64,000 nucleotides of DNA. Source: Curvibacter sp. PD_MW3 (GTDB lineage Bacteria > Pseudomonadota > Gammaproteobacteria > Burkholderiales > Burkholderiaceae_C). How positions within the stretch are numbered: position 1 is the stretch's first letter; the number at the start of each line of letters is the position of its first letter. The stretch spans positions 930,001 to 994,000 of the forward strand of contig NSIV01000001.1 in assembly GCA_002633085.1 (NCBI GenBank), read 5' to 3'. Positions 31,118 to 40,159 of the stretch are shown here, in pieces. The notes below the pieces were generated by a model that saw nothing but the letters and a program-made list of their open reading frames with translations, had not been told where the DNA came from and made no database searches. Position numbers and translations under genes: made by a program.

Positions 31118-33232
31118 TTACTCCTTGGCCCCGAGCAGCTTGTCGCGGAGCTGTGCAAATTCGCGGTCACCGTCCATCGTCTTGCGGTTGGCCGACAGCG
31201 CCATCGTGGCGTGTGCGCCGGCATCTTTCGGTGCCAGCCACACCCATAGGCGGCGTTCCCGCACATACAGCATGGCAAACACCCCGAGGATCAGCAGGGC
31301 GCAGCCCAGATAAACAATGTTCTTGCCCGGCGCACGAGCCACCTGGAACACACTGGCCTGCACCTGCTTGAAATCGACCAGTTGCAGCACCATGGGTGCC
31401 GGGTACAGGTAGGTATCGCTCAAGGCCAGCACAGCCTGCGTCATGAACGCCTGCGAAGCTTCATCCGGCACCAAGGCCTTGAGGCCGGCGCGTTCACGTG
31501 CCACCTGGGCCAGCTCGAACAGCGTGCCGTTGAGGATACGGATCAGCATTTCGCCGGCACGGTTGCGCTCGCTCTCCGGCACATTGGCTTCCATGAAATC
31601 TGCCACGGCCTGCAGACCGCCCGGTGCCGAGCTGCCTTTGACTTTTTCCAACCCGGCGAACAGGCCCAAGGCCCGCGCCGCAGATGCCGTCAGCTGCGGC
31701 AACAGATCGGGGCGCGAAGCATCCACCACCTTGGCCGCATAACGACGCACCGCCTGCTCGCGCAGTGTGGGATCGGCCAAGGCCGCACGCAGGCGGAAGA
31801 ATTCGTCGCTCGAACCTTGCGCATCGGCTGGCACGCGCAGGTAGCGGAAGGGCTCGGCCGGTGTTTCGCGCATACCCAGCAGGAACACCGGCACGCCGTC
31901 GCCCAGGTCCATCGGCAGCATATAGTTATGGAACTCGCGTGCCTGGCCGGCGGCATCGCGCAGTTTGTAGCTGATGCTGGGGCCGACGTTGCGCTGGGTT
32001 TTCTTGGCATCGGCCTTGTTGGCCGCACCGAGGCGCTGGTCCAGCGATTCGCGCAGGTCGACCTTGCGCACATCCACGCCCGAAGGGCCGCTGCCTGAAA
32101 AATTTTCCACGTTGATCACCCGCAGGCCGGTGTACTCGAGTGTCAACTTCTCGCTGCCATTGGTGAGCTGTGACGCACTGCCGATCACGCCCTCGATCTG
32201 GAACGGCTTGGTGGCCGCATTCATCGGCAAGGCCTGCAGGCGCACGGTGGATCCGCCATCGTCAAAACTCGACTGGTAGATCTCGACGCCCTTGTAGCTG
32301 GCCGGGTGATTGACCTCGACGCGTGCCTCCTGCTTCTCGCCGGTCGCCTTGTCGTGGATCACGATCTCGCTGGCAAACAGCTTGGGCATGCCGGTGGAGT
32401 AGTGCTCGACGATGAACTTCTTCAACTCGATGGCAAACGGCAGTTCCTGCAGCAGGATGCCGTCGGACTGGCTCAGGATGGCCGTGCTCGATTGCGTGCC
32501 TTCAGCCACCAGCAGGTTGCCGCGGAAGGTCGGGTTGCGCTCGCTCAGGCGGTGCTCGGGGGCGACATCGGAAATCAGGCCGCCACCGTTGTAGGGTGTC
32601 TTGCCGCCCACCCACATCTGGGCACGCACGATCAGGTCGCCATCGAGCAGGCCGCCCAGGCACACCAGCACGATGGCACTGTGCGCGGCGATATAACCCA
32701 GCTTGTTGGCAGCGCCCGCCTTGGCAGCCACCATCCAGCCGGCACCGGCTGACGTTTCACGCTGCTGCAGTTTGACCTTCCAGCCGCTGCCCGCCAGCAT
32801 CTGGCCGATACGTTGTGCCGCGGTCTTGGGAGCCTCGCCCAGTTCCGCCTGCGCCCGATGATGGAACGCCTGCAGGCTCTGCTCGCGGATGTTTTCCTTG
32901 TACGACTTGAGGTCAGTGATGATCTTGGGCGTGTTGCGTGCGATGCACAAGGTCGTGCTGGTCACCAGAAAGGCCAGGATCAGCAGGAACCACCAGGCGC
33001 TGTAAACCGCATAGAGGTCCAGCTTGCCAAACACCTCTGCCCAGAACGGGCCAAACTGATTGATGTAGTTGGTCAAAGGCTCGTGCTGCTTGAGAACGGT
33101 GCCGATGACCGAGGCGATGCAGATTACCGTCAGCAGCGAAATGGCAAAGCGCATCGACGACAGCAACTCCACCGCGGCGCGCAGCGAGCTGGAAGATGAC
33201 TTGAGTTCAAGGCCCTGGGTGGAAACTGTCAT
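31118..33232 (-). CDS. resB: ResB (Ccs1), cytochrome c maturation protein
   Basis: A 704-residue protein with several N-terminal membrane segments (SSMRFAISLLTVICIASVIG, WWFLLILAFLVTSTTLCIAR), a large periplasmic domain and a final membrane segment (NIVYLGCALLILGVFAMLYV). That layout defines ResB. It works with the CcsB/ResC protein downstream to attach heme to periplasmic cytochromes; the cytochrome c4 gene upstream is an obvious client. The ATG at 33232 lies 22 bases from the cytochrome gene terminator. Confidence 0.95.
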   Translation of the reverse strand: MTVSTQGLELKSSSSSLRAAVELLSSMRFAISLLTVICIASVIGTVLKQHEPLTNYINQFGPFWAEVFGKLDLYAVYSAWWFLLILAFLVTSTTLCIARNTPKIITDLKSYKENIREQSLQAFHHRAQAELGEAPKTAAQRIGQMLAGSGWKVKLQQRETSAGAGWMVAAKAGAANKLGYIAAHSAIVLVCLGGLLDGDLIVRAQMWVGGKTPYNGGGLISDVAPEHRLSERNPTFRGNLLVAEGTQSSTAILSQSDGILLQELPFAIELKKFIVEHYSTGMPKLFASEIVIHDKATGEKQEARVEVNHPASYKGVEIYQSSFDDGGSTVRLQALPMNAATKPFQIEGVIGSASQLTNGSEKLTLEYTGLRVINVENFSGSGPSGVDVRKVDLRESLDQRLGAANKADAKKTQRNVGPSISYKLRDAAGQAREFHNYMLPMDLGDGVPVFLLGMRETPAEPFRYLRVPADAQGSSDEFFRLRAALADPTLREQAVRRYAAKVVDASRPDLLPQLTASAARALGLFAGLEKVKGSSAPGGLQAVADFMEANVPESERNRAGEMLIRILNGTLFELAQVARERAGLKALVPDEASQAFMTQAVLALSDTYLYPAPMVLQLVDFKQVQASVFQVARAPGKNIVYLGCALLILGVFAMLYVRERRLWVWLAPKDAGAHATMALSANRKTMDGDREFAQLRDKLLGAKE

Positions 33233-33254
33233 GCGTGAATTGTGCTGTGCGCCA

Positions 33255-33289
33255 ATAAAAAAGGCAGGTCTTCACAAAAGACCCGCCTT
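33255..33289 (-). terminator. Intrinsic terminator after the cytochrome c4 gene
   Basis: On the minus strand a 12-bp stem with one mismatch (AAGGCGGGTCTT at 33289-33278, AAGACCTGCCTT at 33272-33261), five-base loop TTGTG, then TTTTATT. The rest of the resB-cytochrome spacer (33290-33411) shows nothing recognisable. Confidence 0.85.
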
Positions 33290-33411
33290 GGTATGGAGTG
33301 TTCGAAAGCTGCCGGGTTCCGTCAGCGGGTGCGAATCCGCCATTGTCACCCAAACATTACCCGCAACTTATCAATATCGGCATTGCCCCGGCACAAAGCC
33401 GGTGTATTCGA

Positions 33412-34038
33412 TCAGCGCAGACCGGCAATGTAGTCGGACACGGCCTTGATTTCGCGGTCGTTCATCTTGGCCGCCACTTGCGTCATCTGGATGCTGTTCT
33501 TGCGCACGCCGTCACGGAAAGCCACCAGCTGAGCCGTCGAGTAGTCGGCATGCTGGCCGCTCAGACGCGGGTACTGGGCAGGAATGCCAGCGCCATTGGG
33601 GCTGTGGCAACCGGCACAGGCGGCAATCTGACGGTCGGCAATACCACCGCGGAAGATACGCTCGCCCAGGGCCACCAGATCCTTGTCCTTGGCAAAACCG
33701 GGTTTGGCTTTCTGCGAGGTCAGCCAGGCAGCGATGTTCTTCATGTCGTCATCGCTCAGGGTGGCGGCGAAACCGGACATCACGGCGCTGGCACGCTTAC
33801 CGGACTTGAACTCCTGCAACTGCTTGACCAGGTAGGTGGGGTGTTGCTGAGCCAGCTTGGGGTTGGCCGGCGTTCCCGAGTTGCCATCGGCGCCGTGGCA
33901 GGATGCACACACCGCCGCAAACTTGGCCTCGCCTTGGGCCAGATCCGGCTTGGCCGGTGCTTTGGCCTCTTGTGCCGCATGAGAAAAAGCAGGCGCTGCC
34001 AGCGCGGCAGCCATCAACAGGTGAGCAAGCAACTTCAT
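33412..34038 (-). CDS. Cytochrome c4, diheme periplasmic electron carrier
   Basis: A 208-residue secreted protein with signal peptide (AAPAFSHAA) and two heme sites: CASCH at Cys44-His48 and CAGCH at Cys141-His145. Each is followed by a helical c-type domain with a candidate Met ligand (AVMSGF, IQMTQV). This tandem layout is typical of cytochrome c4, a donor to terminal oxidases. The ATG at 34038 begins the signal; a nine-residue extension to 34065 is rejected. Its maturation genes resB and ccsB are next door. Confidence 0.93.
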   Translation of the reverse strand: MKLLAHLLMAAALAAPAFSHAAQEAKAPAKPDLAQGEAKFAAVCASCHGADGNSGTPANPKLAQQHPTYLVKQLQEFKSGKRASAVMSGFAATLSDDDMKNIAAWLTSQKAKPGFAKDKDLVALGERIFRGGIADRQIAACAGCHSPNGAGIPAQYPRLSGQHADYSTAQLVAFRDGVRKNSIQMTQVAAKMNDREIKAVSDYIAGLR

Positions 34039-34111
34039 GGTGATTGTCTGGTTTGGTTGGAGCAAAACTGCCTGATTCTACAATGCGGATCCAGGCTTTC
34101 CAGCACACACA

Positions 34112-34828
34112 ATGACCACCCCCTCCAAAACGCCCGTCCCGTCCCGCCCTGACCACCGTCAAGGCACGCCCGCCAAGACGGAAGCCGTCCAGGAGCTGGG
34201 CTGGCTGCACACGGCCCGTTTCCTCACCACGGCCCCGCAGCTGCAGTTTCTGCCGGCGCTGGACGTGCCGGAAATCGCCTTCGTCGGCCGCTCGAATGCC
34301 GGCAAATCCACCTGCATCAACACGCTGACGCAGCAGAAGCAGCTGGCTTTCGCCTCCAAGAAGCCTGGCCGCACCCAGCACATCAACCTGTTCGCCCTGG
34401 GCAAGCAGGGCATCACCGACGCCGTGCTGGCCGACCTGCCGGGCTACGGCTATGCGGCCGTGCCCAAGCAGGACAAGATCCGCTGGCAACAGGTCATGGC
34501 CAACTACCTGGTCACGCGCGAAAACCTCAAGGGCATCGTCCTGCTGTGCGACCCGCGCCACGGGCTGACCGAACTGGACGAGGTGCTGCTGGAAGTGATC
34601 CGGCCCCGGGTGGAGGAAGGCCTGAAATTCCTGGTCATCCTGACCAAGGCCGACAAGCTCACCCGCAGCGAAGGTGCCAAGGCCGTCTCGATCATGAAAC
34701 TGCAGGCTGGCGGCGGCGAGGTGCGGCTGTTCTCCGCCACCAAACGCACCGGCATTGATGACGTGGCCCGCCTGCTGTGGCAATGGGCGCATCCCGATTC
34801 AGCTGAAGCCGCAGCAGAGGCGACATGA
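34112..34828 (+). CDS. engB: Ribosome-biogenesis GTPase EngB/YihA
   Basis: A 238-residue TrmE-Era-EngA-EngB-like GTPase: G1 GRSNAGKST, switch region KPGRTQHIN, G3 DLPGYGYA, G4 TKADKL and G5 FSATKRTG. It acts in 50S subunit assembly and is often essential. The first 30 residues are a non-conserved Pro/Thr-rich extension and the C-terminus is Ala/Glu rich. It is divergent from cytochrome c4 and overlaps the next gene by four bases. Confidence 0.95.
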   Translation: MTTPSKTPVPSRPDHRQGTPAKTEAVQELGWLHTARFLTTAPQLQFLPALDVPEIAFVGRSNAGKSTCINTLTQQKQLAFASKKPGRTQHINLFALGKQGITDAVLADLPGYGYAAVPKQDKIRWQQVMANYLVTRENLKGIVLLCDPRHGLTELDEVLLEVIRPRVEEGLKFLVILTKADKLTRSEGAKAVSIMKLQAGGGEVRLFSATKRTGIDDVARLLWQWAHPDSAEAAAEAT

Positions 34829-35748
34829 TCGACACCTGGCTGCAGCCGCTGCCACACGGCATCACCCTGAGCTGCCGCGCCGCCGGTGAGCGCGGCCGGC
34901 CGGTGCTGATGTTCCTGCACGGTTTTCCAGAAGCGGCCTTCGTCTGGGACCCGCTGCTGGAGCACTTCGCCCGCCCCGAGAACGGTGGCTACCGTTGTGT
35001 TGCGCCGAACCTGCGCGGCTATGAGCAGTCGAGCGCACCGGGCGATGTGGCGGCCTACCGTGCCAAGCACTTGGTGCAGGACATTGCGGCCCTGATTGCC
35101 ATCGAGGCGCAAGGCAGGCCGCTTGCCTGCCTGGTCGCCCACGACTGGGGCGGCGCCGTGGCCTGGAACCTGGCCAACCAGCTGCCGCAACTGCAGCACA
35201 AGCTGGTCATCATCAACTCGCCGCACCCGGGTACCTTTCTGCGTGAACTGAAAAGCAACCCGAAGCAGCAGGCCGCCAGCGCCTACATGAACTTCCTCAT
35301 TCGGCCCGATGCCGAAACCCTGCTGAAGGAAGATGACTACCGCCGGCTGTGGGACTTCTTCCTCAACATGGGCGCGGGCCAGAACGCCAACGGCACCGGT
35401 TATGGCTGGCTGACCGAGGAGGTTAAGGCACGTTACCGTGCGGTCTGGGGCCGGGGCCTCACCGGCGGGCTGAATTACTACCGCGCCTCACCGCTGCGGC
35501 CGCCGCGGCCGGACGATCCGGCATCGGCGTCGATCGAGCTACCGCGCGAGATGCTGACCATCGCCTTGCCAACCTTGGTGCTGTGGGGCCTGGGCGACAC
35601 CGCCCTACCGCCGGAATTGATCGAAGGCATGGACGACTACATCCCGCTGCTGACGCTGCAGCGTGTGCCGGATGCCACGCACTGGATCGTTCACGAGCAG
35701 CCGCAGCTGGTGATCACGTCGCTGCAGGCCTTTTTGCTACAAAAATAA
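34825..35748 (+). CDS. Alpha/beta hydrolase, epoxide-hydrolase-like
   Basis: A 307-residue enzyme with oxyanion motif HGFPE (32-36), nucleophile Asp107 in HDWGG, and a catalytic His in DATHWIVHE near the end. An Asp nucleophile followed by Trp is the pattern of epoxide hydrolases and haloalkane dehalogenases rather than esterases. The cap domain has several Tyr residues that could activate the epoxide. The physiological substrate is unknown. Its last codons (CTA CAA AAA TAA) are part of a dispersed repeat copy. The start overlaps engB by four bases. Confidence 0.88.
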   Translation: MIDTWLQPLPHGITLSCRAAGERGRPVLMFLHGFPEAAFVWDPLLEHFARPENGGYRCVAPNLRGYEQSSAPGDVAAYRAKHLVQDIAALIAIEAQGRPLACLVAHDWGGAVAWNLANQLPQLQHKLVIINSPHPGTFLRELKSNPKQQAASAYMNFLIRPDAETLLKEDDYRRLWDFFLNMGAGQNANGTGYGWLTEEVKARYRAVWGRGLTGGLNYYRASPLRPPRPDDPASASIELPREMLTIALPTLVLWGLGDTALPPELIEGMDDYIPLLTLQRVPDATHWIVHEQPQLVITSLQAFLLQK

Positions 35749-35795
35749 TAGCTTCTTGCGCAAGCAAATCAAGGCCAAAAGGTCATTTTGACCTC
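35736..35795 (+). repeat. Dispersed two-hairpin repeat, copy 2 (hydrolase-lpxL junction)
   Basis: Starts GCTACAAAAATAATAGC, then TTGCGCAA, CAAATCAAGGCC and a second hairpin AGGTCATTTTGACCT. It lies in the convergent junction and overlaps the hydrolase stop codon. Confidence 0.8.
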
Positions 35796-35803
35796 AAACC
35801 GGC

Positions 35804-36679
35804 TCAATAGACCTGCGTTTCGCCTGGCGGCCGGTCCTTGAAGCGCTTGTGCACCCAGTAGTACTGCCCGGGCATGGTATCGATCCAGTCCTGCAGACGT
35901 CGGTTCATGCAGGTGGTATCAGCCTCGGCATCGTCAGTCGGGAAATCATCCCAAGCCGGCATCACCTGAATCTCGTAACCCGTCTTCGTCATGCGCGTCA
36001 CCACTGGCACCACCTTGGCGCGGCCCAGCTTGGCAAAGCGCGACAACGACGGCACGGTCGCCGCTGGCACGCCATAGAACGGCACGAACACCGAGTCTTC
36101 GGGGCCGAAATTCATGTCGGGCAACAGGTACAGCGGCTCGCCCACCCGCAGCGCCGCAACGATGGCTTTGACACCGTCAATACGGCCGAACAGCCGCCCT
36201 TGGCCGAAGCGCCGACGCCCGGCCAGAATCCAGGCGTCCACCACCGGGTTGGCCTGGTTGGTGTAGATGGTGGTGAAGCGGCGCGGCAGCTGCTGCGTCA
36301 ACGCGGTCCAACCGGCATCCAGCCCCATGAAGTGCGGCGCAAAAATGACCGTCGGCGTCTCACGCTGCAACTCGGCGACGGCGCCCGTCAACTTCAGGCG
36401 CCGGCGCGTCACCTCGGGCGCCCCATGCCAGAGCCAGCTGCGGTCCAGCCAAGCCTGGGCAAAGCGGATGAAGACCTCGATCGACAGCGCACGGATGCGG
36501 CGCTCATCCCATTGCGGGAAACACAGCCGCAAATTGGTACGCACCACATGGCGCCGCGGTCGGACCAACAGGTACAGCACCCAGCCGAAAATCCAGCCCA
36601 ACGCCCGCAGCCACGACAACGGCAAAAAGGCCAGCAGCCGCATGAAAGCGACACCGGCATGACTCAAGACATGTCCCAA
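35804..36679 (-). CDS. LpxL/HtrB-family acyltransferase (second of a pair)
   Basis: A 291-residue lysophospholipid acyltransferase-like protein: N-terminal membrane anchor (LLAFLPLSWLRALGWIFGWV), then the HX4D motif in FAPHFMGLD, the block YLLPDMNFGPEDSVFVPFYG, and the terminal WVHKRFKDRP. It resembles enzymes that add secondary acyl chains to lipid A at the inner membrane. The start is uncertain: TTG at 36679 has AGGG six bases upstream, TTG at 36685 overlaps the previous stop, and ATG at 36643 would trim the protein. The open frame continues into the neighbouring gene but that part is a shadow. Confidence 0.88.
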   Translation of the reverse strand: MGHVLSHAGVAFMRLLAFLPLSWLRALGWIFGWVLYLLVRPRRHVVRTNLRLCFPQWDERRIRALSIEVFIRFAQAWLDRSWLWHGAPEVTRRRLKLTGAVAELQRETPTVIFAPHFMGLDAGWTALTQQLPRRFTTIYTNQANPVVDAWILAGRRRFGQGRLFGRIDGVKAIVAALRVGEPLYLLPDMNFGPEDSVFVPFYGVPAATVPSLSRFAKLGRAKVVPVVTRMTKTGYEIQVMPAWDDFPTDDAEADTTCMNRRLQDWIDTMPGQYYWVHKRFKDRPPGETQVY

Positions 36680-36681
36680 CT

Positions 36682-37512
36682 TCAACCCTGTTCTTCCCGC
36701 GGCTGCTTGTAGCGCGCATAACCCCACAGGTACTGCTGCGGGCATTCGGCAATCAACTGTTCCATAGCCTGGTTGATGACGGCGGCGGCGGCCGTCATCT
36801 CGGCCGGCAACTCGACCCCCAGGGGGCGCACGTGAATGCGAAAACCACGCCCCCATGACAGACGCTCCCCCCAGGCCACTAGCACCGCCGCCCCGGTTTG
36901 CTGTGCCAGCCGGGCCGACAGTGTCATGGTGTAAGCGGGCTGGCCGAAAAATGGTGCCCAGACCCCCAAGCCCAACGGCGGCACTTGATCCGGCAGCAAG
37001 CCGACCGATTGGCCTTGGCGTAGCGCCTTCAGCATTTGCTTGACGCCAGCCAGGGTGGTCGGCACCGTGTGCAGCCCGGGGCGGGTGCGCGCCGTGGCCA
37101 CCAGCGTGCGTAACCAGGGTTGCCGCGCGGGGCGGAACAGAACCGTCATGGGCTGCTGGGCACCAAAGCGTTGAGCATAGGCCTGCGCCGTGATCTCGAA
37201 ACAACCCAGATGCGGCGTCAGAAACACAATGCCGCGCCCTTGCGCCAGCGCCGCCTCGATGTGGCTTGCGCCATCCCACTGGATGGCCACCGGCCGCCCC
37301 AGCCACAGGCGCGGTAGTTCGGCCACCAGCTGGCCGGCCGGCCCAACGGCACCCCGCCACTGTCGCCCGCCATAACCAGCTTGATGCGCATTGGCCAGAA
37401 AGCGGCGACGGTACACCCCGGACAACAGGAACACCACCCAGCCCAGCAGCCAGCCGACGCCCTGCATCAACCCCAGCGGCAGGATGGACAGAAAACGGAA
37501 CAGGGTGGTCAT
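36682..37512 (-). CDS. LpxL/HtrB-family acyltransferase (first of a pair)
   Basis: A 276-residue acyltransferase with an N-terminal membrane segment (LPLGLMQGVGWLLGWVVFLL), an HX4E motif in TPHLGCFEI, VGLLPDQVPPLGLGVWAPFFG and the C-terminal YLWGYARYKQPRE. It belongs to the same family as the next gene but differs in the catalytic acidic residue (Glu rather than Asp). Two adjacent paralogues suggest two late acylations of lipid A, or one modified for another acceptor. Start ATG at 37512; divergent from metK. Confidence 0.9.
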   Translation of the reverse strand: MTTLFRFLSILPLGLMQGVGWLLGWVVFLLSGVYRRRFLANAHQAGYGGRQWRGAVGPAGQLVAELPRLWLGRPVAIQWDGASHIEAALAQGRGIVFLTPHLGCFEITAQAYAQRFGAQQPMTVLFRPARQPWLRTLVATARTRPGLHTVPTTLAGVKQMLKALRQGQSVGLLPDQVPPLGLGVWAPFFGQPAYTMTLSARLAQQTGAAVLVAWGERLSWGRGFRIHVRPLGVELPAEMTAAAAVINQAMEQLIAECPQQYLWGYARYKQPREEQG

Positions 37513-37560
37513 GACTCGGATAAACTACGCAGGTCGCTGAGTTATAGAACTACTTGCAGG

Positions 37561-37667
37561 GCGACACCGCAGGCGTCGCACCAAAAGGTGTGGCAATTGT
37601 GCCTCGTCCATCGTGACGAATCTGCTAAAGCGTTCGCCGAAGCTCCGGAGCCCAGGCAACGCGCCTG
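37561..37667 (+). promoter_or_regulatory. Hairpin-rich leader upstream of metK
   Basis: The 181-base lpxL-metK spacer contains six short hairpins in a row: 37561-37579 (GCGAC/GTCGC), 37579-37590 (CACC/GGTG), 37592-37603 (GGCA/TGCC), 37605-37618 (CGTC/GACG), 37642-37651 (GCTCCGGAGC) and 37653-37667 (CAGGC/GCCTG). It does not match the SAM or SAH riboswitch consensus as far as I can tell. The structure is suggestive only. Confidence 0.35.
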
Positions 37668-37693
37668 AAAACCAAACTATGGAGTTTATTCAC

Positions 37694-38878
37694 ATGGCGA
37701 ACGATTATCTGTTTACATCCGAGTCCGTTTCTGAAGGCCATCCCGACAAGGTGGCGGACCAGATTTCCGACGCAATCCTGGACGCGATCTTCAAGCAGGA
37801 CCCACGCTCGCGCGTGGCTGCCGAAACACTGACCAACACCGGTCTGGTGGTGCTGGCTGGCGAGATCACCACCAATGCTCACGTCGACTACATCCAGATC
37901 GCGCGCGACACCGTCAAGCGCATCGGCTACGACAACACCGAGTACGGCATCGACTACAAGGGCTGCGCCGTGCTGGTGGCCTATGACAAGCAGAGCAACG
38001 ACATCGCCCAGGGCGTGGACCACGCCTCCGACGATCACCTCAACATCGGTGCCGGCGACCAGGGTCTGATGTTCGGTTACGCCTGCGATGAAACGCCCGA
38101 GCTGATGCCGGCACCGATTCACTACGCGCACCGCCTGGTGGAGCGTCAGGCCCAGTTGCGCAAGGACGGCCGTCTGCCCTTCCTGCGCCCGGACGCCAAG
38201 AGCCAGGTAACCATGCGTTATGTCGATGGCAAGCCGCACTCGATCGACACCGTGGTGTTGTCCACCCAGCACAGCCCCGACCAGAGCGAAACCCAGACCA
38301 AGATGAAGGCCTCGTTCACCGAAGCCATCATTGAAGAGATCATCAAGCCGGTGCTGCCCAAGGAGTGGCTCAAAGAGACGCGCTACCTGATCAACCCGAC
38401 CGGCCGTTTCGTCATCGGCGGCCCGCAGGGCGACTGCGGCCTGACCGGCCGCAAGATCATCGTCGACACCTATGGCGGCGCCTGCCCGCACGGTGGCGGC
38501 GCCTTCTCCGGCAAAGACCCCTCCAAGGTGGACCGCTCGGCCGCCTATGCCACGCGTTATGTGGCCAAGAACATCGTGGCGGCCGGTCTGGCGAAGAAAT
38601 GCCAGGTGCAGGTGGCCTACGCCATTGGCGTGGCCAAGCCCATGAACATCACGATCAACACACACGGCACTGGCGTCATTTCCGATGACAAGATCGCCGC
38701 CCTGGTGGCCGAGCTTTTCGACCTGCGTCCGAAGGGCATCATCCAGATGCTGGACCTGCTGCGCCCGATCTACGAGAAAACCGCCGCCTACGGCCACTTC
38801 GGCCGCGAAGAGCCCGAATTCACCTGGGAGCGCACCGACAAGGCCCAGGCACTGCGTGCCGCTGCCGGCCTGAAGTAA
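37694..38878 (+). CDS. metK: S-adenosylmethionine synthetase
   Basis: MetK (394 residues) makes SAM from methionine and ATP. Diagnostic blocks are [20 protein letters not shown], the ATP-binding [12 protein letters not shown], and the phosphate loop [20 protein letters not shown]. The frame extends upstream to 37613 but the ATG at 37694 gives the family N-terminus ([11 protein letters not shown]) and has GGAG about nine bases before it. Regulation may lie in the hairpin-rich leader. Confidence 0.97.
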   Translation: MANDYLFTSESVSEGHPDKVADQISDAILDAIFKQDPRSRVAAETLTNTGLVVLAGEITTNAHVDYIQIARDTVKRIGYDNTEYGIDYKGCAVLVAYDKQSNDIAQGVDHASDDHLNIGAGDQGLMFGYACDETPELMPAPIHYAHRLVERQAQLRKDGRLPFLRPDAKSQVTMRYVDGKPHSIDTVVLSTQHSPDQSETQTKMKASFTEAIIEEIIKPVLPKEWLKETRYLINPTGRFVIGGPQGDCGLTGRKIIVDTYGGACPHGGGAFSGKDPSKVDRSAAYATRYVAKNIVAAGLAKKCQVQVAYAIGVAKPMNITINTHGTGVISDDKIAALVAELFDLRPKGIIQMLDLLRPIYEKTAAYGHFGREEPEFTWERTDKAQALRAAAGLK

Positions 38879-38896
38879 AGGCGGAGACAGCCAGGC

Positions 38897-40159
38897 ATGA
38901 AGCTGCAGACACAACGCTGGATAGATCGCTGGGTTGGCCAGCTCCTGTGCGGCATTGTGTCGCTGTGGGCGCGGCTGATCGGTACGCGCGCACCCAGGGT
39001 GGACCGCGGCCGCGCGCCGCGCCACATCCTGGTCATCCTGCTGTCCGAGATGGGCAGCGTCGTGCTGGCCGGCCCGATGTTCGCAGCGCTGCGCCAGCGC
39101 TACCCCGGTGCCACCGTGCATGTGCTTCAGCTCAAGAAGAACCAGGAAGTTGCGCGCATGCTCGGGCTGGCAGCACCCGAGCACCTGCACGCGATCGACG
39201 ACAGCTCGGGCTTCTCGCTGCTGCGCGACATTCTGCGTGCCACGCTGGCCATGCGCCGCCTTCCGCTTGATGCCGTGATCGACTGTGAGTTGTTCTCGCG
39301 CGTCAGCAGTCTGTTGTCCTACCTGACCGGCGCGCCCCGGCGCGCCGGCTTCACGCCGCACACGCAAGAAGGCCTGTACCGCGGCAGCTATATTAACTGC
39401 GCCATTCCCTACAACCCCTACCAGCACATCAGCAAGCAGTTCCTCTCGCTGGTTGATGCGCTGGAAAGCGATGGCGCCCCACGCAACAAGGCCGCACCCA
39501 TCCGCGAACTGCCCGCCGAGACAGGGCTGGCCGTGCCCTTCACGTCGGAGGAATTGCAGGCCTACCGGGCCCAGGTACTGGCCGACCATCCGGTGTTGGC
39601 CGGTCGCAAGCTCGTACTCATGTACCCCGGCGGCGGCATCCTGCCCGAGCGTGCCTGGCCGGCGGCGCACTACGCCCGCGTTGCCCGCGGCCTGTGCGAC
39701 CAGGGCCATGCCGTGGCCTTCATCGGTCTGAAGGACGACACTGCCCTGGCCAACGAGATCCGCGCTCAGGTCGGCAGCGAGTTGTGCGTGGCCCTGACTG
39801 GCTACACGCGCAGCCTGCGCGAGTTGCTGATGCTGTTCCACGCCAGCGACCTGCTGCTGACCAACGACGGCGGCCCGGGCCATTTCGCCAGCCTGACACC
39901 GATCCGGGTTCTGATGTTTTTCGGCCCCGAGACCGGCCGGCTCTACGGGCCGCTGCCTGGCCTGCGCCCCGCACATCGAGGCCCTCAAGCCACCGTGTAC
40001 GAATCCGGCATCGCCTGCTCGCCCTGCCTCTCGGCCTACAACCACCGCCTGACTTTCTGCGACGGCGACAACCAGTGCCTCAAGCGCATCGCCCCGGACC
40101 CGGTGTTGGCCGACGCCTTGCAGGCCCTGCGCGAATTGCCGGAGCCCACCGCGGCATGA
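38897..40159 (+). CDS. Glycosyltransferase family 9 (heptosyltransferase-like)
   Basis: A 420-residue GT9 protein. The N-terminal Rossmann half begins HILVILLSEMGSVVLAGPMF and the donor half has LVLMYPGGGILPERAWP and the conserved LLLTNDGGPGHFASL. GT9 enzymes add heptose to LPS core. Two Cys pairs near the end (GIACSPCLSAYNH, CDGDNQCLKRI) are like those of other GT9 proteins. It overlaps the GtrA gene by four bases; together with the GT-C gene it looks like a glycan-modification unit. Acceptor and sugar are unknown. Confidence 0.9.
   Translation: MKLQTQRWIDRWVGQLLCGIVSLWARLIGTRAPRVDRGRAPRHILVILLSEMGSVVLAGPMFAALRQRYPGATVHVLQLKKNQEVARMLGLAAPEHLHAIDDSSGFSLLRDILRATLAMRRLPLDAVIDCELFSRVSSLLSYLTGAPRRAGFTPHTQEGLYRGSYINCAIPYNPYQHISKQFLSLVDALESDGAPRNKAAPIRELPAETGLAVPFTSEELQAYRAQVLADHPVLAGRKLVLMYPGGGILPERAWPAAHYARVARGLCDQGHAVAFIGLKDDTALANEIRAQVGSELCVALTGYTRSLRELLMLFHASDLLLTNDGGPGHFASLTPIRVLMFFGPETGRLYGPLPGLRPAHRGPQATVYESGIACSPCLSAYNHRLTFCDGDNQCLKRIAPDPVLADALQALRELPEPTAA

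Noticed and set aside
36686..37360. N-terminal extension of the second LpxL-type frame
   Set aside because: It overlaps the first acyltransferase in another frame and lacks any conserved motif.
37513..37693. A SAM or SAH riboswitch before metK
   Set aside because: No recognisable core of these classes is found; only generic small hairpins are present, so I list it as an unassigned leader.
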